Shown: positions 1-8,269 of the stretch, piece by piece
Position numbering within the stretch: position 1 is the first letter of the stretch
How the letters are laid out: the number at the start of each line of letters is the position of its first letter
Assembly (NCBI GenBank): GCA_029866205.1
Contig: JARWZT010000011.1
Coordinates: 186,001-250,000 of the forward strand
Source: Rhodoferax sp.
GTDB taxonomy: Bacteria > Pseudomonadota > Gammaproteobacteria > Burkholderiales > Burkholderiaceae_C
Reading direction: 5' to 3'
DNA length: 64,000 nucleotides
Made by a program: the position numbers and the translations under genes
The notes under the pieces: model-generated
What the model was told of the DNA's origin: nothing
The model's input: the letters and a program-made list of their open reading frames with translations, nothing else
The model's database searches: none

Positions 1-771
1 GAGACGCTGGCGGCCTACAACCTCGCGCATCCCGACAAGCCTGCCGCACCCTTCGCCATCAACCAGATCGTGCACAAGAGCAACGACCGCCTGGAGCACG
101 ACATGGCCATGTGCGTGAAGTACAAGGTGCCGATCATCATCACCAGCCTGGGTGCCCGCGAGGACATCAACGCCGCGGCCCACTCTTACGGCGGTGTCGT
201 TTTGCATGACGTGATCAACAACAAGCACGCACACAAGGCGATTGAAAAAGGCGCTGACGGCCTGATTGCCGTGGCGGCTGGCGCGGGTGGCCACGCGGGT
301 CTGAAAAGCCCGTTTGCCCTGATCCAGGAAATACGCCAGTGGTTTGACGGCCCCTTGGCCCTGAGTGGCTCCATTGCCTCCGGCGACGCCGTGCTGGCGG
401 CCCGGGCCATGGGTGCGGACTTTGCCTACATCGGCTCAGCCTTTATCGCCACCGACGAGGCGCGCGCCGCAGAGGCCTACAAGCAAAGCATTGTGGACAG
501 CGACTCCGATGACATCGTCTACAGCAATCTGTTTACCGGTGTCCACGGCAACTACCTGGCGCCCAGCATCCGCAATGCGGGCATGGACCCGGCCAACCTG
601 CCCGAAAGCGACCCCAGCAAGATGAACTTCAGCGGGGACAAGACCAAGGCGTGGAAAGACATCTGGGGCTGCGGTCAAGGTATTGGAGCCATCCATCAGG
701 TGCAGTCGACCGCCGACTTTGTCGCGCAGCTCAAGCGCCAGTACGCTGAGGCCAAGGCTCGGATCGCCTAA
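1..771 (+). CDS. nitronate monooxygenase family protein (5' truncated by window)
   Basis: The reading frame is open from the first base, so the N-terminus lies outside the window. The visible 256 residues match the C-terminal part of FMN-dependent nitronate monooxygenase / 2-nitropropane dioxygenase TIM barrels: a VAAGAGGHAG phosphate/FMN loop, then SGSIASGDAVLAARAMGADF and an IGSAFIATDEA segment, which are family landmarks. The family oxidises alkyl nitronates to carbonyl compounds and nitrite using FMN in the cytosol. A stop TAA ends it 8 bases before the convergent GST gene. The physiological substrate cannot be read from the sequence. Confidence 0.85.
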   Translation, partial: ETLAAYNLAHPDKPAAPFAINQIVHKSNDRLEHDMAMCVKYKVPIIITSLGAREDINAAAHSYGGVVLHDVINNKHAHKAIEKGADGLIAVAAGAGGHAGLKSPFALIQEIRQWFDGPLALSGSIASGDAVLAARAMGADFAYIGSAFIATDEARAAEAYKQSIVDSDSDDIVYSNLFTGVHGNYLAPSIRNAGMDPANLPESDPSKMNFSGDKTKAWKDIWGCGQGIGAIHQVQSTADFVAQLKRQYAEAKARIA

Positions 772-778
772 GCGTGGT

Positions 779-1456
779 TTAAGGCGCTGCTGGCGCCGAA
801 TCCTCCACAACACCCGGCCAGACCGGGTGTTTTTCCATGACCTGCGCAAAAGCGGCTGACGCTTCAAAGTCGGCCAGCCACTGCGCCAGATGGCTCCAGG
901 CTTGCGCCCCGAACCAGGCGGCGTCGGTGTGGGCGAATTGGCGCACAAATGGGGCGATGGCAGCATCGGCAAGGCCGAAGCGCGGTCCGCTCAAAAATCC
1001 GTCCAGCGCAAGCTGATCTTGCAAACGACTTAAAAATCCCCGTGCCAAATCCCGGTGTGCCACGCCATCGGCCAAGCCGTAGCGGTGCGGGTATTTGTAA
1101 CGGTCCAAGTGGTGCTTGAACTCGCCATCGTTTTCCGCAATCAAGGCCCAAGTGTTTTGGCGCTTGGTTTCATCGCCGCCCAGCCAGCCCAGCGGGTCAC
1201 TGCGCTCCAAAGCCCAGCGCATGATGTCCAGGCTTTGCTCCAGCACAGCGCCATCGGCAAGCACCAGCACCGGCACCGTGCCCTTGGGGGAGACGCGAAG
1301 CATCTCCGAGGGTTTGTTTTTGAGCACAATTTCGCGGTGCTCCACCGCCTGACCCGCTGCCTGCAACGCCAGTCGAGCACGCATGGCATAGGGGCAGCGC
1401 CTAAACGAGTACAGGACTGGCAGCGTCGCAGGCGAAGGTAATTCGGGGCTTGTCAT
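779..1456 (-). CDS. glutathione S-transferase, glutaredoxin-2/omega-like
   Basis: A 225-residue protein with a thioredoxin-fold N-terminal domain carrying RRCPYAMRAR (Cys21), then KGTVPVLVLADG containing the cis-proline of the glutathione site and an EQSLDIMRW segment that contacts the gamma-glutamyl group. The remaining half is the all-helical GST C-terminal domain. A CPYA active site, with one cysteine instead of CxxC, resembles omega/DHAR-class GSTs and Grx2, so thioltransferase or dehydroascorbate-reductase-like chemistry is more likely than classical conjugation; this is inference. It starts at ATG 1456 and is convergent with the nitronate monooxygenase. It is unrelated in sequence to the second GST at 3044. 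Confidence 0.8.
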   Translation of the reverse strand: MTSPELPSPATLPVLYSFRRCPYAMRARLALQAAGQAVEHREIVLKNKPSEMLRVSPKGTVPVLVLADGAVLEQSLDIMRWALERSDPLGWLGGDETKRQNTWALIAENDGEFKHHLDRYKYPHRYGLADGVAHRDLARGFLSRLQDQLALDGFLSGPRFGLADAAIAPFVRQFAHTDAAWFGAQAWSHLAQWLADFEASAAFAQVMEKHPVWPGVVEDSAPAAP

Positions 1457-1512
1457 GGGATGGTCACCACAGGTTCCGGCCGAAGTGCGCGCTACCAGGC
1501 GATGCGGTACGC

Positions 1513-1890
1513 CTATTGGCCACAGACCTGATTGAAACCCGTCTCATAGGCAGTTCCGCGGGGTACTTCTTTCCACAAACCCGCTCGAGCCACCGAAAGT
1601 AGGGTTCCACCCGTCGCCATGGGCTCCCAATGCGTGCTGATCGACAGCACTTGGGTCCGTCCCAGCGCGCAGTCGTACTGAACTCTGAGACGACGCGACA
1701 ACTCGCCCCCTTCATCTCGCTGTTTTAAATCAATCAATTCCCATACCTGCCGGACCTGTCCAGCACGTTGTACGGTAACGGGGTCAATGTAGAAGCTCCC
1801 CTCATCGGTCTCTCCCACCTTGACCCAGTCGGCCTGCGCGCTGGTGGCGAGCAAGGCCAGTGCAAAAAGGGTTGTCTTTTTTGATCGCAA
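1513..1890 (-). CDS. small secreted protein, surface-adhesin E-like
   Basis: About 125 residues with a Sec signal peptide (RSKKTTLFALALLATSAQA, cleavage before DW), then a compact domain containing WVKVGETDEGSFYIDP and a YDCALGR motif, with a second cysteine near the C-terminus (QVCGQ). This layout recalls the surface-adhesin protein E family found widely as periplasmic or surface proteins of beta-proteobacteria; function there is largely unknown. The start is uncertain: TTG at 1890 has an AAGGTGA ribosome-binding site just upstream and gives a textbook signal peptide, whereas ATG at 1914 adds eight residues and lacks a clear site. The two cysteines probably form a disulfide. Confidence 0.55.
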   Translation of the reverse strand: MRSKKTTLFALALLATSAQADWVKVGETDEGSFYIDPVTVQRAGQVRQVWELIDLKQRDEGGELSRRLRVQYDCALGRTQVLSISTHWEPMATGGTLLSVARAGLWKEVPRGTAYETGFNQVCGQ

Positions 1891-2022
1891 GTGGTCACCT
1901 TGGCTTTTGGTCATCGGTTGGTGGCGGAGTCTACCGACACATAGGCTCAACTGTGAGGCAGGCCTGGCAGCATCATGGCGAGGCGTAGCAGCTGGGGTGC
2001 TGATGTGGGGGGTAGACCTCTG

Positions 2023-2907
2023 CTAGAACTGCACGAACTCAATGAAAACCTTGTTCCGGTACACCCTCATTCGGTCTGGAGGCGTGACCGCTGTGATTTG
2101 GTTGCCAAACCTTGTTCGGGGCGTCCATGCAGGTAAAACCTTGACTAGCGAGCCATCAACGATTGCCTCCTTGCAGAGATATTCCGGCAGCAGCCCGACG
2201 CCTAAGCCTTGCACGCAGGCTTCTAACACCGCTTCCGGGTTGTCTACGTGGTAGCGGCTATTGACTTTGACACGTTTGACTTCATCGCCATTGGCCAAAG
2301 CCCACCAGTCGTCGGAGGTGTCTCTCCAATAAAACAGACAGGAATGTTTCTCTAATTCCTCAGGGCGGGCCGGTTCACTATGGAGGGCGATGTACTGCGG
2401 TGCGCACACCATCAGCCATTCGATCCGTGCTACTGGTTTTATGTACAAATCTTTGTGGTCCTGGGAGGTGCTCCACCTGAAGGCGATATCAAAACGTTCA
2501 TGGGCGAGATCCATCACCCGGTCCGACAAAATCAGTTCCAGTTCAATGCCCGGGTGGATTTTCAAGAATTCAGGGATTCTTTTACTCAATATGCGTTGCC
2601 CCCAAGAGACAGGCGCCGTCACCCGAATTCTGCCATTGAGATCGGAGCGCAATGCGGTAAGCACCTCTTCGCCGGCGCTCATGGCCAACAAAGCCTTCTT
2701 GGCGTGCTCGAGGTAGGCCTCTCCAGCCGCAGTGAGTGCGACTTGGCGGGTACTTCGGCTGAAAAGAGTGGCGCCCAAATGAGACTCAAGCTGCGCAATT
2801 CTTTTGCTGATGACGCTTTTCCCCACGGCAAGCACAACGGCCGTTCTGCTGACGCTTAGGTTCTCCGCCACCTTGACGAAGGCCAGCAGCATGTCTGCAC
2901 TGATCAT
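2023..2907 (-). CDS. LysR family transcriptional regulator
   Basis: A 294-residue regulator. Residues 1-60 form the LysR winged helix-turn-helix (MLLAFVKVAENLSVSRTAV, then KRIAQLESHLGATLFSR and a short TRQVALT wing), followed by the periplasmic-binding-protein-like effector domain. It is most like the CrgA/AaeR-type subgroup (RIRVTAPVSWGQRILSK). It is divergent from the GST plus CmcJ-like pair starting at 3044, so it is the obvious candidate regulator of that pair. The intergenic region holds the palindrome GAACAATTTGTTC at 2935-2947, a plausible operator. The start is ATG 2907. Effector unknown. Confidence 0.88.
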   Translation of the reverse strand: MISADMLLAFVKVAENLSVSRTAVVLAVGKSVISKRIAQLESHLGATLFSRSTRQVALTAAGEAYLEHAKKALLAMSAGEEVLTALRSDLNGRIRVTAPVSWGQRILSKRIPEFLKIHPGIELELILSDRVMDLAHERFDIAFRWSTSQDHKDLYIKPVARIEWLMVCAPQYIALHSEPARPEELEKHSCLFYWRDTSDDWWALANGDEVKRVKVNSRYHVDNPEAVLEACVQGLGVGLLPEYLCKEAIVDGSLVKVLPAWTPRTRFGNQITAVTPPDRMRVYRNKVFIEFVQF

Positions 2908-2934
2908 TGGGAAGGATTGCTGTTTCTAAATAGT

Positions 2935-2947
2935 GAACAATTTGTTC
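2935..2947. promoter_or_regulatory. candidate LysR operator palindrome
   Basis: The 13-base sequence GAACAATTTGTTC is a perfect inverted repeat (GAACAA/TTGTTC about a central T). It lies 27 bases upstream of the LysR start and about 97 bases upstream of the divergent GST start, in an AT-rich stretch that differs from its surroundings. LysR-type sites are short interrupted palindromes in such positions. Assignment to this regulator is inference. Confidence 0.45.
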
Positions 2948-3043
2948 TCAATTAAGTATATTGCAGAAACTATGAGCGGGTTTCAGAATCATCTTGCGGT
3001 CAATAGGTGATCGTAATCCAAGACGAATAAATAGGAGACAACC

Positions 3044-3694
3044 GTGCAAATCTATGCTGACCCCATTACCGTCAACTGCCGCAAAGTTCTGGCCGGACTG
3101 CAGCTGATGGGTGCACCCTACGAATTGGTGCATGTTGACTATTTCAAAGCCGAACAGAAATCAGACGACTATGTGGCGTTGAACCCCATGTCGTCATTGC
3201 CGGCACTGAAGGACGGTGATTTTGTACTGTGGGAATCTAACGCCATCCTTCAGTACGCGGCCGACAAATTTAATGCAACGGCACACTATCCTCAGGATCT
3301 CAAAACTCGCGCAGACATCAACCGCTGGTTGCTTTGGGAGTCGTCGAGCTGGTTCCCCAGCAGCTATTTGTTTTTGGTTGAAAACTGTGTCAAACCCTTG
3401 CTCGGCGGTGCCCCGGACCAGGCCGTCCTGGATGCGCAAATGGCCACATTCCACAAACTAGCCGGGATTTTGGACAAGCGCCTTCAATCCAACAAGTGGA
3501 TCGCTGGGACCGCCGAGCCTACGATTGCCGACATTGCCATCGCAGCGCCGATGCATTTGCATGGATGGCAACAACTGCCCTTGTCCGGCTACTCCAACAT
3601 TCGCCGCTGGATGTTTGAAGATATTGAGAAGCTACCCTGTTGGGAAAATACATGGGTTGGCGAGGGCTTCATTACCAAGAAAGCAATTGCATGA
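3044..3694 (+). CDS. glutathione S-transferase family protein
   Basis: A 216-residue GST. The thioredoxin-like half has NPMSSLPALKDGDF with the cis-proline (Pro53) and WESNAI (Glu64-Ser65), the usual glutathione-binding positions. The helical half ends with a typical TIADIAIAAPM segment. The start is GTG 3044, chosen because AGGAGA lies 6 bases upstream. Its stop overlaps the next gene's ATG (ATGA at 3691-3694), which implies translational coupling, so it probably works in the same pathway as the CmcJ/NvfI-like oxygenase, perhaps delivering or removing glutathione from an electrophilic intermediate. The last point is inference. Confidence 0.85.
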   Translation: MQIYADPITVNCRKVLAGLQLMGAPYELVHVDYFKAEQKSDDYVALNPMSSLPALKDGDFVLWESNAILQYAADKFNATAHYPQDLKTRADINRWLLWESSSWFPSSYLFLVENCVKPLLGGAPDQAVLDAQMATFHKLAGILDKRLQSNKWIAGTAEPTIADIAIAAPMHLHGWQQLPLSGYSNIRRWMFEDIEKLPCWENTWVGEGFITKKAIA

Positions 3695-4515
3695 CCGTTT
3701 CCGCCGCAGTGAAAGCCAGTATGAATTATTCGGTCGACAACGGTCGACCGATCGATTACTACTTTTATGAGCCATCCCCCTCGGTGGATCTTCGGCTCAA
3801 TCCACCGGGAACCGATACCCACGATGTGGCCATCCATGATGGTTGGAGCGAAGTGGATCGGCTCTCGGTGGACAAAGAGGGTTTTGAGTTGCACGAATTC
3901 GGTGCCGATTTCCTGCAATTCGATAACGATGACCTGGTCAAAGAGGTGTTTTATCAGCAGGTCATCAGCTATGTGAAGCGCCATACCGGCGCCAAGCAGG
4001 TGGTCGTTTTTGACCACACCATTCGTAAAAGAATGGCTGCGGACCTCAATGTGCAGACCGAAGTCCAACGCCCCGCGGTGATGTTGGTTCACAGCGACTA
4101 CACCGTGATTAGCGGACCGCAACGGGTCAGGGACGTGATGAAAGAGGCGGCGGAACCCCTGCTTCAAAACAGGGTCGCTTTCTATAATGTCTGGAAACCT
4201 CTGTACAGCCGGGTGGAGGAACTCCCTCTCGCCATGATTGATGCGCAGACCCATGGCCCGGAAGATTTGCTGCGAATGGACCTGAAGTACAGCGACCGCA
4301 CCGGTGAGATCTATGTGATGCGGCATAACCCTGAACACCGCTGGTTGTACTTCCCGCTGATGGAGTCGCACCACGCCTTGCTCTTAAAGACCTACGACTC
4401 GAGCACCGATGGTCGTTGCCGTTTTATGGGCCACTCGGCATTTGAGGATCCGACGACTCCTGCGGGCGCAGCCAAACGCGAAAGCATTGAAGTCCGAACG
4501 ATGGCTTTCTTTTAA
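3691..4515 (+). CDS. CmcJ/NvfI/AsaB-like oxygenase family protein
   Basis: A 274-residue protein of the CmcJ/NvfI family. Recognisable features are YEPSP near the N-terminus, VHSDYT (His134, Asp136; a possible HxD metal pair), NVWKPL, an ESHHALLLKTYDS block, and the terminal RESIEVRTMAFF. Characterised members include CmcJ (cephamycin 7-alpha-methoxylation partner), fungal AsaB, and NvfI, an Fe(II)/2-oxoglutarate endoperoxidase, so an iron-dependent oxygenation is the best guess. ATG 3691 overlaps the GST stop. An upstream in-frame ATG at 3640 would overlap the GST gene and is unlikely. It ends 4 bases inside the convergent trhO. Substrate unknown. Confidence 0.75.
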   Translation: MTVSAAVKASMNYSVDNGRPIDYYFYEPSPSVDLRLNPPGTDTHDVAIHDGWSEVDRLSVDKEGFELHEFGADFLQFDNDDLVKEVFYQQVISYVKRHTGAKQVVVFDHTIRKRMAADLNVQTEVQRPAVMLVHSDYTVISGPQRVRDVMKEAAEPLLQNRVAFYNVWKPLYSRVEELPLAMIDAQTHGPEDLLRMDLKYSDRTGEIYVMRHNPEHRWLYFPLMESHHALLLKTYDSSTDGRCRFMGHSAFEDPTTPAGAAKRESIEVRTMAFF

Positions 4516-5456
4516 TCCACCCGCCCGATATGCGTCTGCGCCCGGTCCTTGGCCAGCAGCCACTGGCGCTGGCGCTCCCGCGCGCTGTCTTTTTGCGCGG
4601 GGGTGCTGGTGCCAAAGCAACGCGGGCAGCTCACACCCAATTCAAACGCAGGGGAGTCGAGCGCGCCCTCGGGTAAGGGTTGGCGGCAGCAGCGGCAGAG
4701 TTGGTGGGCGCCTGGTTGCAGGCCATGGCCGACCGATACGCGTTCGTCGAACACAAAGCATTCGCCTTGCCACAGGCTTTGCGCCTCAGGCACGGTCTCC
4801 AGGTATTTCAGGATGCCGCCTTCCAGGTGAAATACCTCGCCGAAGCCTTGCGCGCGCAACAGGGCGGTGGATTTTTCGCAGCGGATGCCCCCAGTGCAAA
4901 ACATGGCAACTTTGGGTTTTTTCCCCTCGTTCGCCTGCAGTGCGGTGGATTGCTCAATCCAGGCGGGAAGTTCGGAAAAGGTCTTGATGCGTGGGTCCAG
5001 TGCCCCGGCAAAAGTGCCAATCTCCACCTCGTAGTCGTTACGCGTGTCCACCAGCACCACGTCGGGGTCGCTGATCAGTGCGTTCCAGTCTTGCGGTTTG
5101 ACATAGGTGCCGGCCCCCGTGGTCGGGCTGATGCCAGGCACACCCAGGGTGACGATCTCTTTTTTCAGGCGCACCTTCATGCGGTGAAAAGGCGCGGTGT
5201 CCGACCAAGACTCTTTGTGCGTCAGGGTGGCAAATACCGGGTCCGCGCGCAGGTAAGCCAGCACCGCGTGCACGTCTTCGGGTGCGCCGGCAAGGGTGCT
5301 GTTAATGCCTTCGCGCGCCAGCAAGATCAAGCCTTTCACCTGTCGCTGCAAACACAGGTCGAGCAGCGCTGCACGGCGTTGCGCGTAATCCGGCAGATCC
5401 ACAAAAAGGTAAAAGGCGGCGGTCAGGTAGCGCGCGGGGGGCATGGACGGGTTCAT
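4512..5456 (-). CDS. trhO: tRNA uridine(34) hydroxylase (rhodanese-related, YceA/TrhO)
   Basis: 314 residues. An N-terminal acylphosphatase/ferredoxin-like domain (LTAAFYLFVDL, LLAREGINSTLAG) is followed by a rhodanese domain with the active-site loop CTGGIRCEKSTALL, whose first Cys is catalytic. The C-terminal region carries paired cysteines (CRCC, CPRC) that probably bind a metal. The family performs prephenate-independent, oxygen-dependent hydroxylation of U34 in wobble tRNAs to 5-hydroxyuridine. The length and domain order are those of bacterial TrhO. It starts at ATG 5456. Its 3' end overlaps the CmcJ-like gene by 4 bases on the opposite strand. Confidence 0.9.
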   Translation of the reverse strand: MNPSMPPARYLTAAFYLFVDLPDYAQRRAALLDLCLQRQVKGLILLAREGINSTLAGAPEDVHAVLAYLRADPVFATLTHKESWSDTAPFHRMKVRLKKEIVTLGVPGISPTTGAGTYVKPQDWNALISDPDVVLVDTRNDYEVEIGTFAGALDPRIKTFSELPAWIEQSTALQANEGKKPKVAMFCTGGIRCEKSTALLRAQGFGEVFHLEGGILKYLETVPEAQSLWQGECFVFDERVSVGHGLQPGAHQLCRCCRQPLPEGALDSPAFELGVSCPRCFGTSTPAQKDSARERQRQWLLAKDRAQTHIGRVD

Positions 5457-5558
5457 GAGGGGCAGGTGAATGGGTAACGTGAGTATGCCGCTTCGGCGCG
5501 TGGCCGAATCAACCGGCAGGGGCTGGCAAGCGCGTGGGTGTTGGTCGAAAAAGTTGAA

Positions 5559-6923
5559 TCAGCAAGGCCAGGTCGATCCGTGCTCAGGAACCAGCGCGCG
5601 CCATTTCAGCTCGCGCTCAATGCGCAGGCGCAGCGCGTCCGATGCGGCCATTTCGCCGTGCACCACGTACACCTGGTCGGGTGGCCTGGGGCAGGTGCGC
5701 ATCCAGTCCAGCAGCTGCGGTGCGTCGGCATGCGCCGACGCCGATTCGAGTTGAACCACTTCCGCACGTACTTCCACATCTTGGCCGTGGATGCGCACGC
5801 TGCGCGCACCACTGGCCAAGGTGGCGCCGCGCGTGCCGGGCGCCTGGTAGCCGGTCAGGATCACCATATTTCGGTGGTCACCCACATGCTGCTCCAGGTG
5901 GTGCAGCACGCGTCCACCCGTGGCCATGCCGCTGGCCGACAAAATCACCATCGGGCCGTGGCGCGCGGACAGTGCTTTGGATTCTTCTGGCGTCGAGACC
6001 ATGGTGGCGCAGTGCGACATGGCGCGCACTTCTTCAAGGCTGAGTCGGTATTCGCCCAAGTGCTGCGTAAAAGACCGGGTGGCGTGAACCGCCATGGGGC
6101 TGTCCAAAAATACCGGCAACCCGGGGGGAATCACGCCCTGGGCCTTGAGCTGCGCAATGGCGTGCAACACCGCTTGGGCGCGGCCCACGGCAAAGACGGG
6201 GACCACCGCTTTGCCGCCACGCCCGACTAGGCGTGCCAGGGCCAGGCCGAGTTCGGCCAGCAGGTTTTCTTGAGGGTGGATGCGGTCGCCGTAGGTGGAC
6301 TCCACCACCACCGTGTCCGCAGCGGGCAGGGGGTCGGGCGGCAGCATCACCGCGTCGTTGGGTCGCCCTACGTCGCCCGAGAAAAACAGTCGCCGCCCCG
6401 CCACTTCAAGCAATATTCCCGAGGCGCCGACGATGTGTCCGGCGGGCTGGAAGGTGATTTTCCAGCCGGGCAAGGGCATGAAGGCTTGGCGCTGGGGCAC
6501 CGCCTTGATCAGCGGCAAGCAGTCCAAGGCATCTTGTCGCGTGTACAGCGGCAAAGCAGGTGCGTGCTTGGAAAACCCGTGCCGGTTGGCAAATGCGGCG
6601 TCTTCTTCTTGCAAGTGGCCGCTGTCAGGTAACAAAATCGTGCACAAGTCGCGCGTCCCTGCGCTGGCGTACACCGGCCCGTGAAAGCCGCTCTTTGCCA
6701 GCAAGGGCAGATAGCCACTGTGGTCCAGGTGCGCATGCGTGAGCAGTACCGCGTGGATGTCCGACGCCGCCACGGGCAGCGGACTGCGGTTGCGCAATCG
6801 CAGCTGCTTGTAGCCCTGAAACAAGCCGCAGTCCACCAGCATGTTGACGCCCCGGTGCGTAAGCAAAAACTTGGAGCCGGTGACCGTGTCCGCACCACCC
6901 AAAAAGCTGATTTGCACGCCCAT
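5559..6923 (-). CDS. MBL-fold metallo-hydrolase with beta-CASP domain (RNA-processing type)
   Basis: 454 residues. The metallo-beta-lactamase motif THAHLDHSG, the AGHIVGASG block with a metal His, SGDVGR, the ESTYGDR motif, a beta-CASP insertion (PVFAVGRAQ, ILSASGMATGGR) and the C-terminal SASAHAD and VHGE motifs place it in the CPSF73/YsgA-like group often annotated as exoribonuclease-like. It probably acts on RNA in the cytosol; the exact substrate is unproven. The start at ATG 6923 is supported by AAGGAG 5 bases upstream, and an 18-codon upstream extension lacks such support. It lies downstream of dnaJ, separated from it by a clear terminator. Confidence 0.85.
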   Translation of the reverse strand: MGVQISFLGGADTVTGSKFLLTHRGVNMLVDCGLFQGYKQLRLRNRSPLPVAASDIHAVLLTHAHLDHSGYLPLLAKSGFHGPVYASAGTRDLCTILLPDSGHLQEEDAAFANRHGFSKHAPALPLYTRQDALDCLPLIKAVPQRQAFMPLPGWKITFQPAGHIVGASGILLEVAGRRLFFSGDVGRPNDAVMLPPDPLPAADTVVVESTYGDRIHPQENLLAELGLALARLVGRGGKAVVPVFAVGRAQAVLHAIAQLKAQGVIPPGLPVFLDSPMAVHATRSFTQHLGEYRLSLEEVRAMSHCATMVSTPEESKALSARHGPMVILSASGMATGGRVLHHLEQHVGDHRNMVILTGYQAPGTRGATLASGARSVRIHGQDVEVRAEVVQLESASAHADAPQLLDWMRTCPRPPDQVYVVHGEMAASDALRLRIERELKWRALVPEHGSTWPC

Positions 6924-6962
6924 AGCGCTCCTTATCGGCAGACCCGGCCCGCCGCAGGACAC

Positions 6963-6999
6963 AAAAAAAGCCGCCAAGTCGTTTATAGACCGGGCGGCT
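6963..6999 (-). terminator. Rho-independent terminator after dnaJ
   Basis: On the minus strand AGCCGCC (6999-6993) pairs with GGCGGCT (6975-6969) and is followed by a run of seven T (6969-6963). It sits 38 bases beyond the dnaJ stop and just upstream of the beta-CASP gene, so it closes the grpE-dnaK-dnaJ transcription unit. Confidence 0.85.
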
Positions 7000-7037
7000 C
7001 GGGGGCGCAGCGCTATCGCACTAGGCTTTGGTTTGGA

Positions 7038-8174
7038 TCAACTAAAAAAGCCTTTGAGCTTGTCTTTCCAGCTATCGCCCGAGGGTGAATGCTTGCTGCC
7101 ACCCTTGTTGAAAGACTCTTCAAGTTCGCGCAACAGCTTGCGTTGGGCCTCGTTGAGCTTGACCGGCGTCTCCACCGTCACGTGGCAGTACAGGTCGCCA
7201 GGGTAGCTCGAACGCACGCCTTTGATGCCCTTGCCCCGCAGGCGAAATTGCTTGCCGGTCTGCGTGCCTTCGGGCAGGTCGATGGCCGCTTTGCCCTGCA
7301 GCGTGGGAACATCAATTTCCCCGCCCAGCGCTGCGGTCACCATGCTCACAGGAACCGAGCAATGCAGGTCGTCGCCATCGCGCTCAAAAATATCGTGCTT
7401 TTTGATGCGGATTTCGATGTACAGGTCGCCCGCCGGGCCACCATTGGTGCCGGCCTCGCCGTTGCCCGCACTGCGAATGCGCATGCCCGCGTCGATCCCG
7501 GCTGGAATTTTGACTTCCAGCGTTTTTTGACGCTTGATCTTTCCTTGGCCCGAGCAGGCGGTGCACGGGTCCGGAATGATCTTACCCACGCCGCGGCACG
7601 TGGGGCAGTTTTGCTGCACACTGAAAAATCCCTGGCGCATTTGAACCACACCCGCACCGCCACAGGTTCCGCAAGATTTGATCTGGCTCCCGGGCTTGGC
7701 GCCTGAACCGGCGCAGACTTCGCAGTTTTCTTGGGTGGGAATGCGGATCTGGGCATCTTTGCCGTTGGCCGCTTCTTCCAGCGTCAGGTCCATGGCGTAA
7801 CTCAGGTCGCCGCCGCGAAACACCTGGCGTCCACCCCCTGCGCGGCCGCGTTGCTGGCCAAACATGTCGCCAAAAATGTCGCCGAAAGCCTCGGCGAAAC
7901 CACCAAAGCCTTCGCCCCCTCCTGGGCCGCCGCGCATATTCGGGTCGACTCCGGCGTGGCCGTGCTGGTCATAGGCGGCCCGCTTTTGGGGGTCCGACAG
8001 CATCTCGTAGGCTTCTTTGGCCTCTTTGAACTTGACTTCGGCCTCTTTGGATGCCTCGCCTTGGTTGCGGTCCGGGTGAAATTTCATGGCCAGTTTGCGG
8101 TAGGACTTTTTAATTTCCTCGTCTGACGCATTCTTGGCTACACCCAGAATCTCGTAAAAATCTCTTATGGCCAT
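7038..8174 (-). CDS. dnaJ: chaperone DnaJ
   Basis: 378 residues, standard DnaJ length. It has a J domain (residues 1-70) with the HPD motif needed to stimulate DnaK ATPase, a Gly/Phe-rich linker, a zinc domain with four CxxCxGxG repeats ([32 protein letters not shown]), then the substrate-binding beta domains. ATG 8174 (MAIRDFYEI) is the conserved start; an upstream in-frame extension is spurious. It follows dnaK on the same strand, with a terminator hairpin and a possible weak sigma-32 promoter in the 95-base gap, so dnaJ may be transcribed partly on its own. Confidence 0.97.
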   Translation of the reverse strand: MAIRDFYEILGVAKNASDEEIKKSYRKLAMKFHPDRNQGEASKEAEVKFKEAKEAYEMLSDPQKRAAYDQHGHAGVDPNMRGGPGGGEGFGGFAEAFGDIFGDMFGQQRGRAGGGRQVFRGGDLSYAMDLTLEEAANGKDAQIRIPTQENCEVCAGSGAKPGSQIKSCGTCGGAGVVQMRQGFFSVQQNCPTCRGVGKIIPDPCTACSGQGKIKRQKTLEVKIPAGIDAGMRIRSAGNGEAGTNGGPAGDLYIEIRIKKHDIFERDGDDLHCSVPVSMVTAALGGEIDVPTLQGKAAIDLPEGTQTGKQFRLRGKGIKGVRSSYPGDLYCHVTVETPVKLNEAQRKLLRELEESFNKGGSKHSPSGDSWKDKLKGFFS

Positions 8175-8200
8175 GGCAAATAGGTGCTCCGTAGCAACAG

Positions 8201-8238
8201 AAAAGCCGCGCTGAACTCCCAATGGCGTTCAGCGCGGC
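8201..8238 (-). terminator. terminator/attenuator between dnaK and dnaJ
   Basis: A perfect 12-bp stem, GTTCAGCGCGGC paired with GCCGCGCTGAAC (8227-8238 and 8205-8216) around a 10-base loop. On the minus strand it is followed by TTTTCTGTT. It lies 32 bases after the dnaK stop, so it would lower dnaJ expression relative to dnaK. Confidence 0.75.
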
Positions 8239-8249
8239 AGGTTTTCAAG
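8220..8249 (-). promoter_or_regulatory. dnaJ: possible weak sigma-32 promoter before dnaJ
   Basis: Minus-strand CTTGAAA (8249-8243), 15 bases, then CGCCATTG (8227-8220). The -35 matches the heat-shock consensus well and the -10 has two mismatches. It overlaps the terminator stem, so RNA started here would contain only part of that hairpin. Weak evidence. Confidence 0.3.
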
Positions 8250-8269
8250 CAGCCCAGGCTGCTTGGGGC

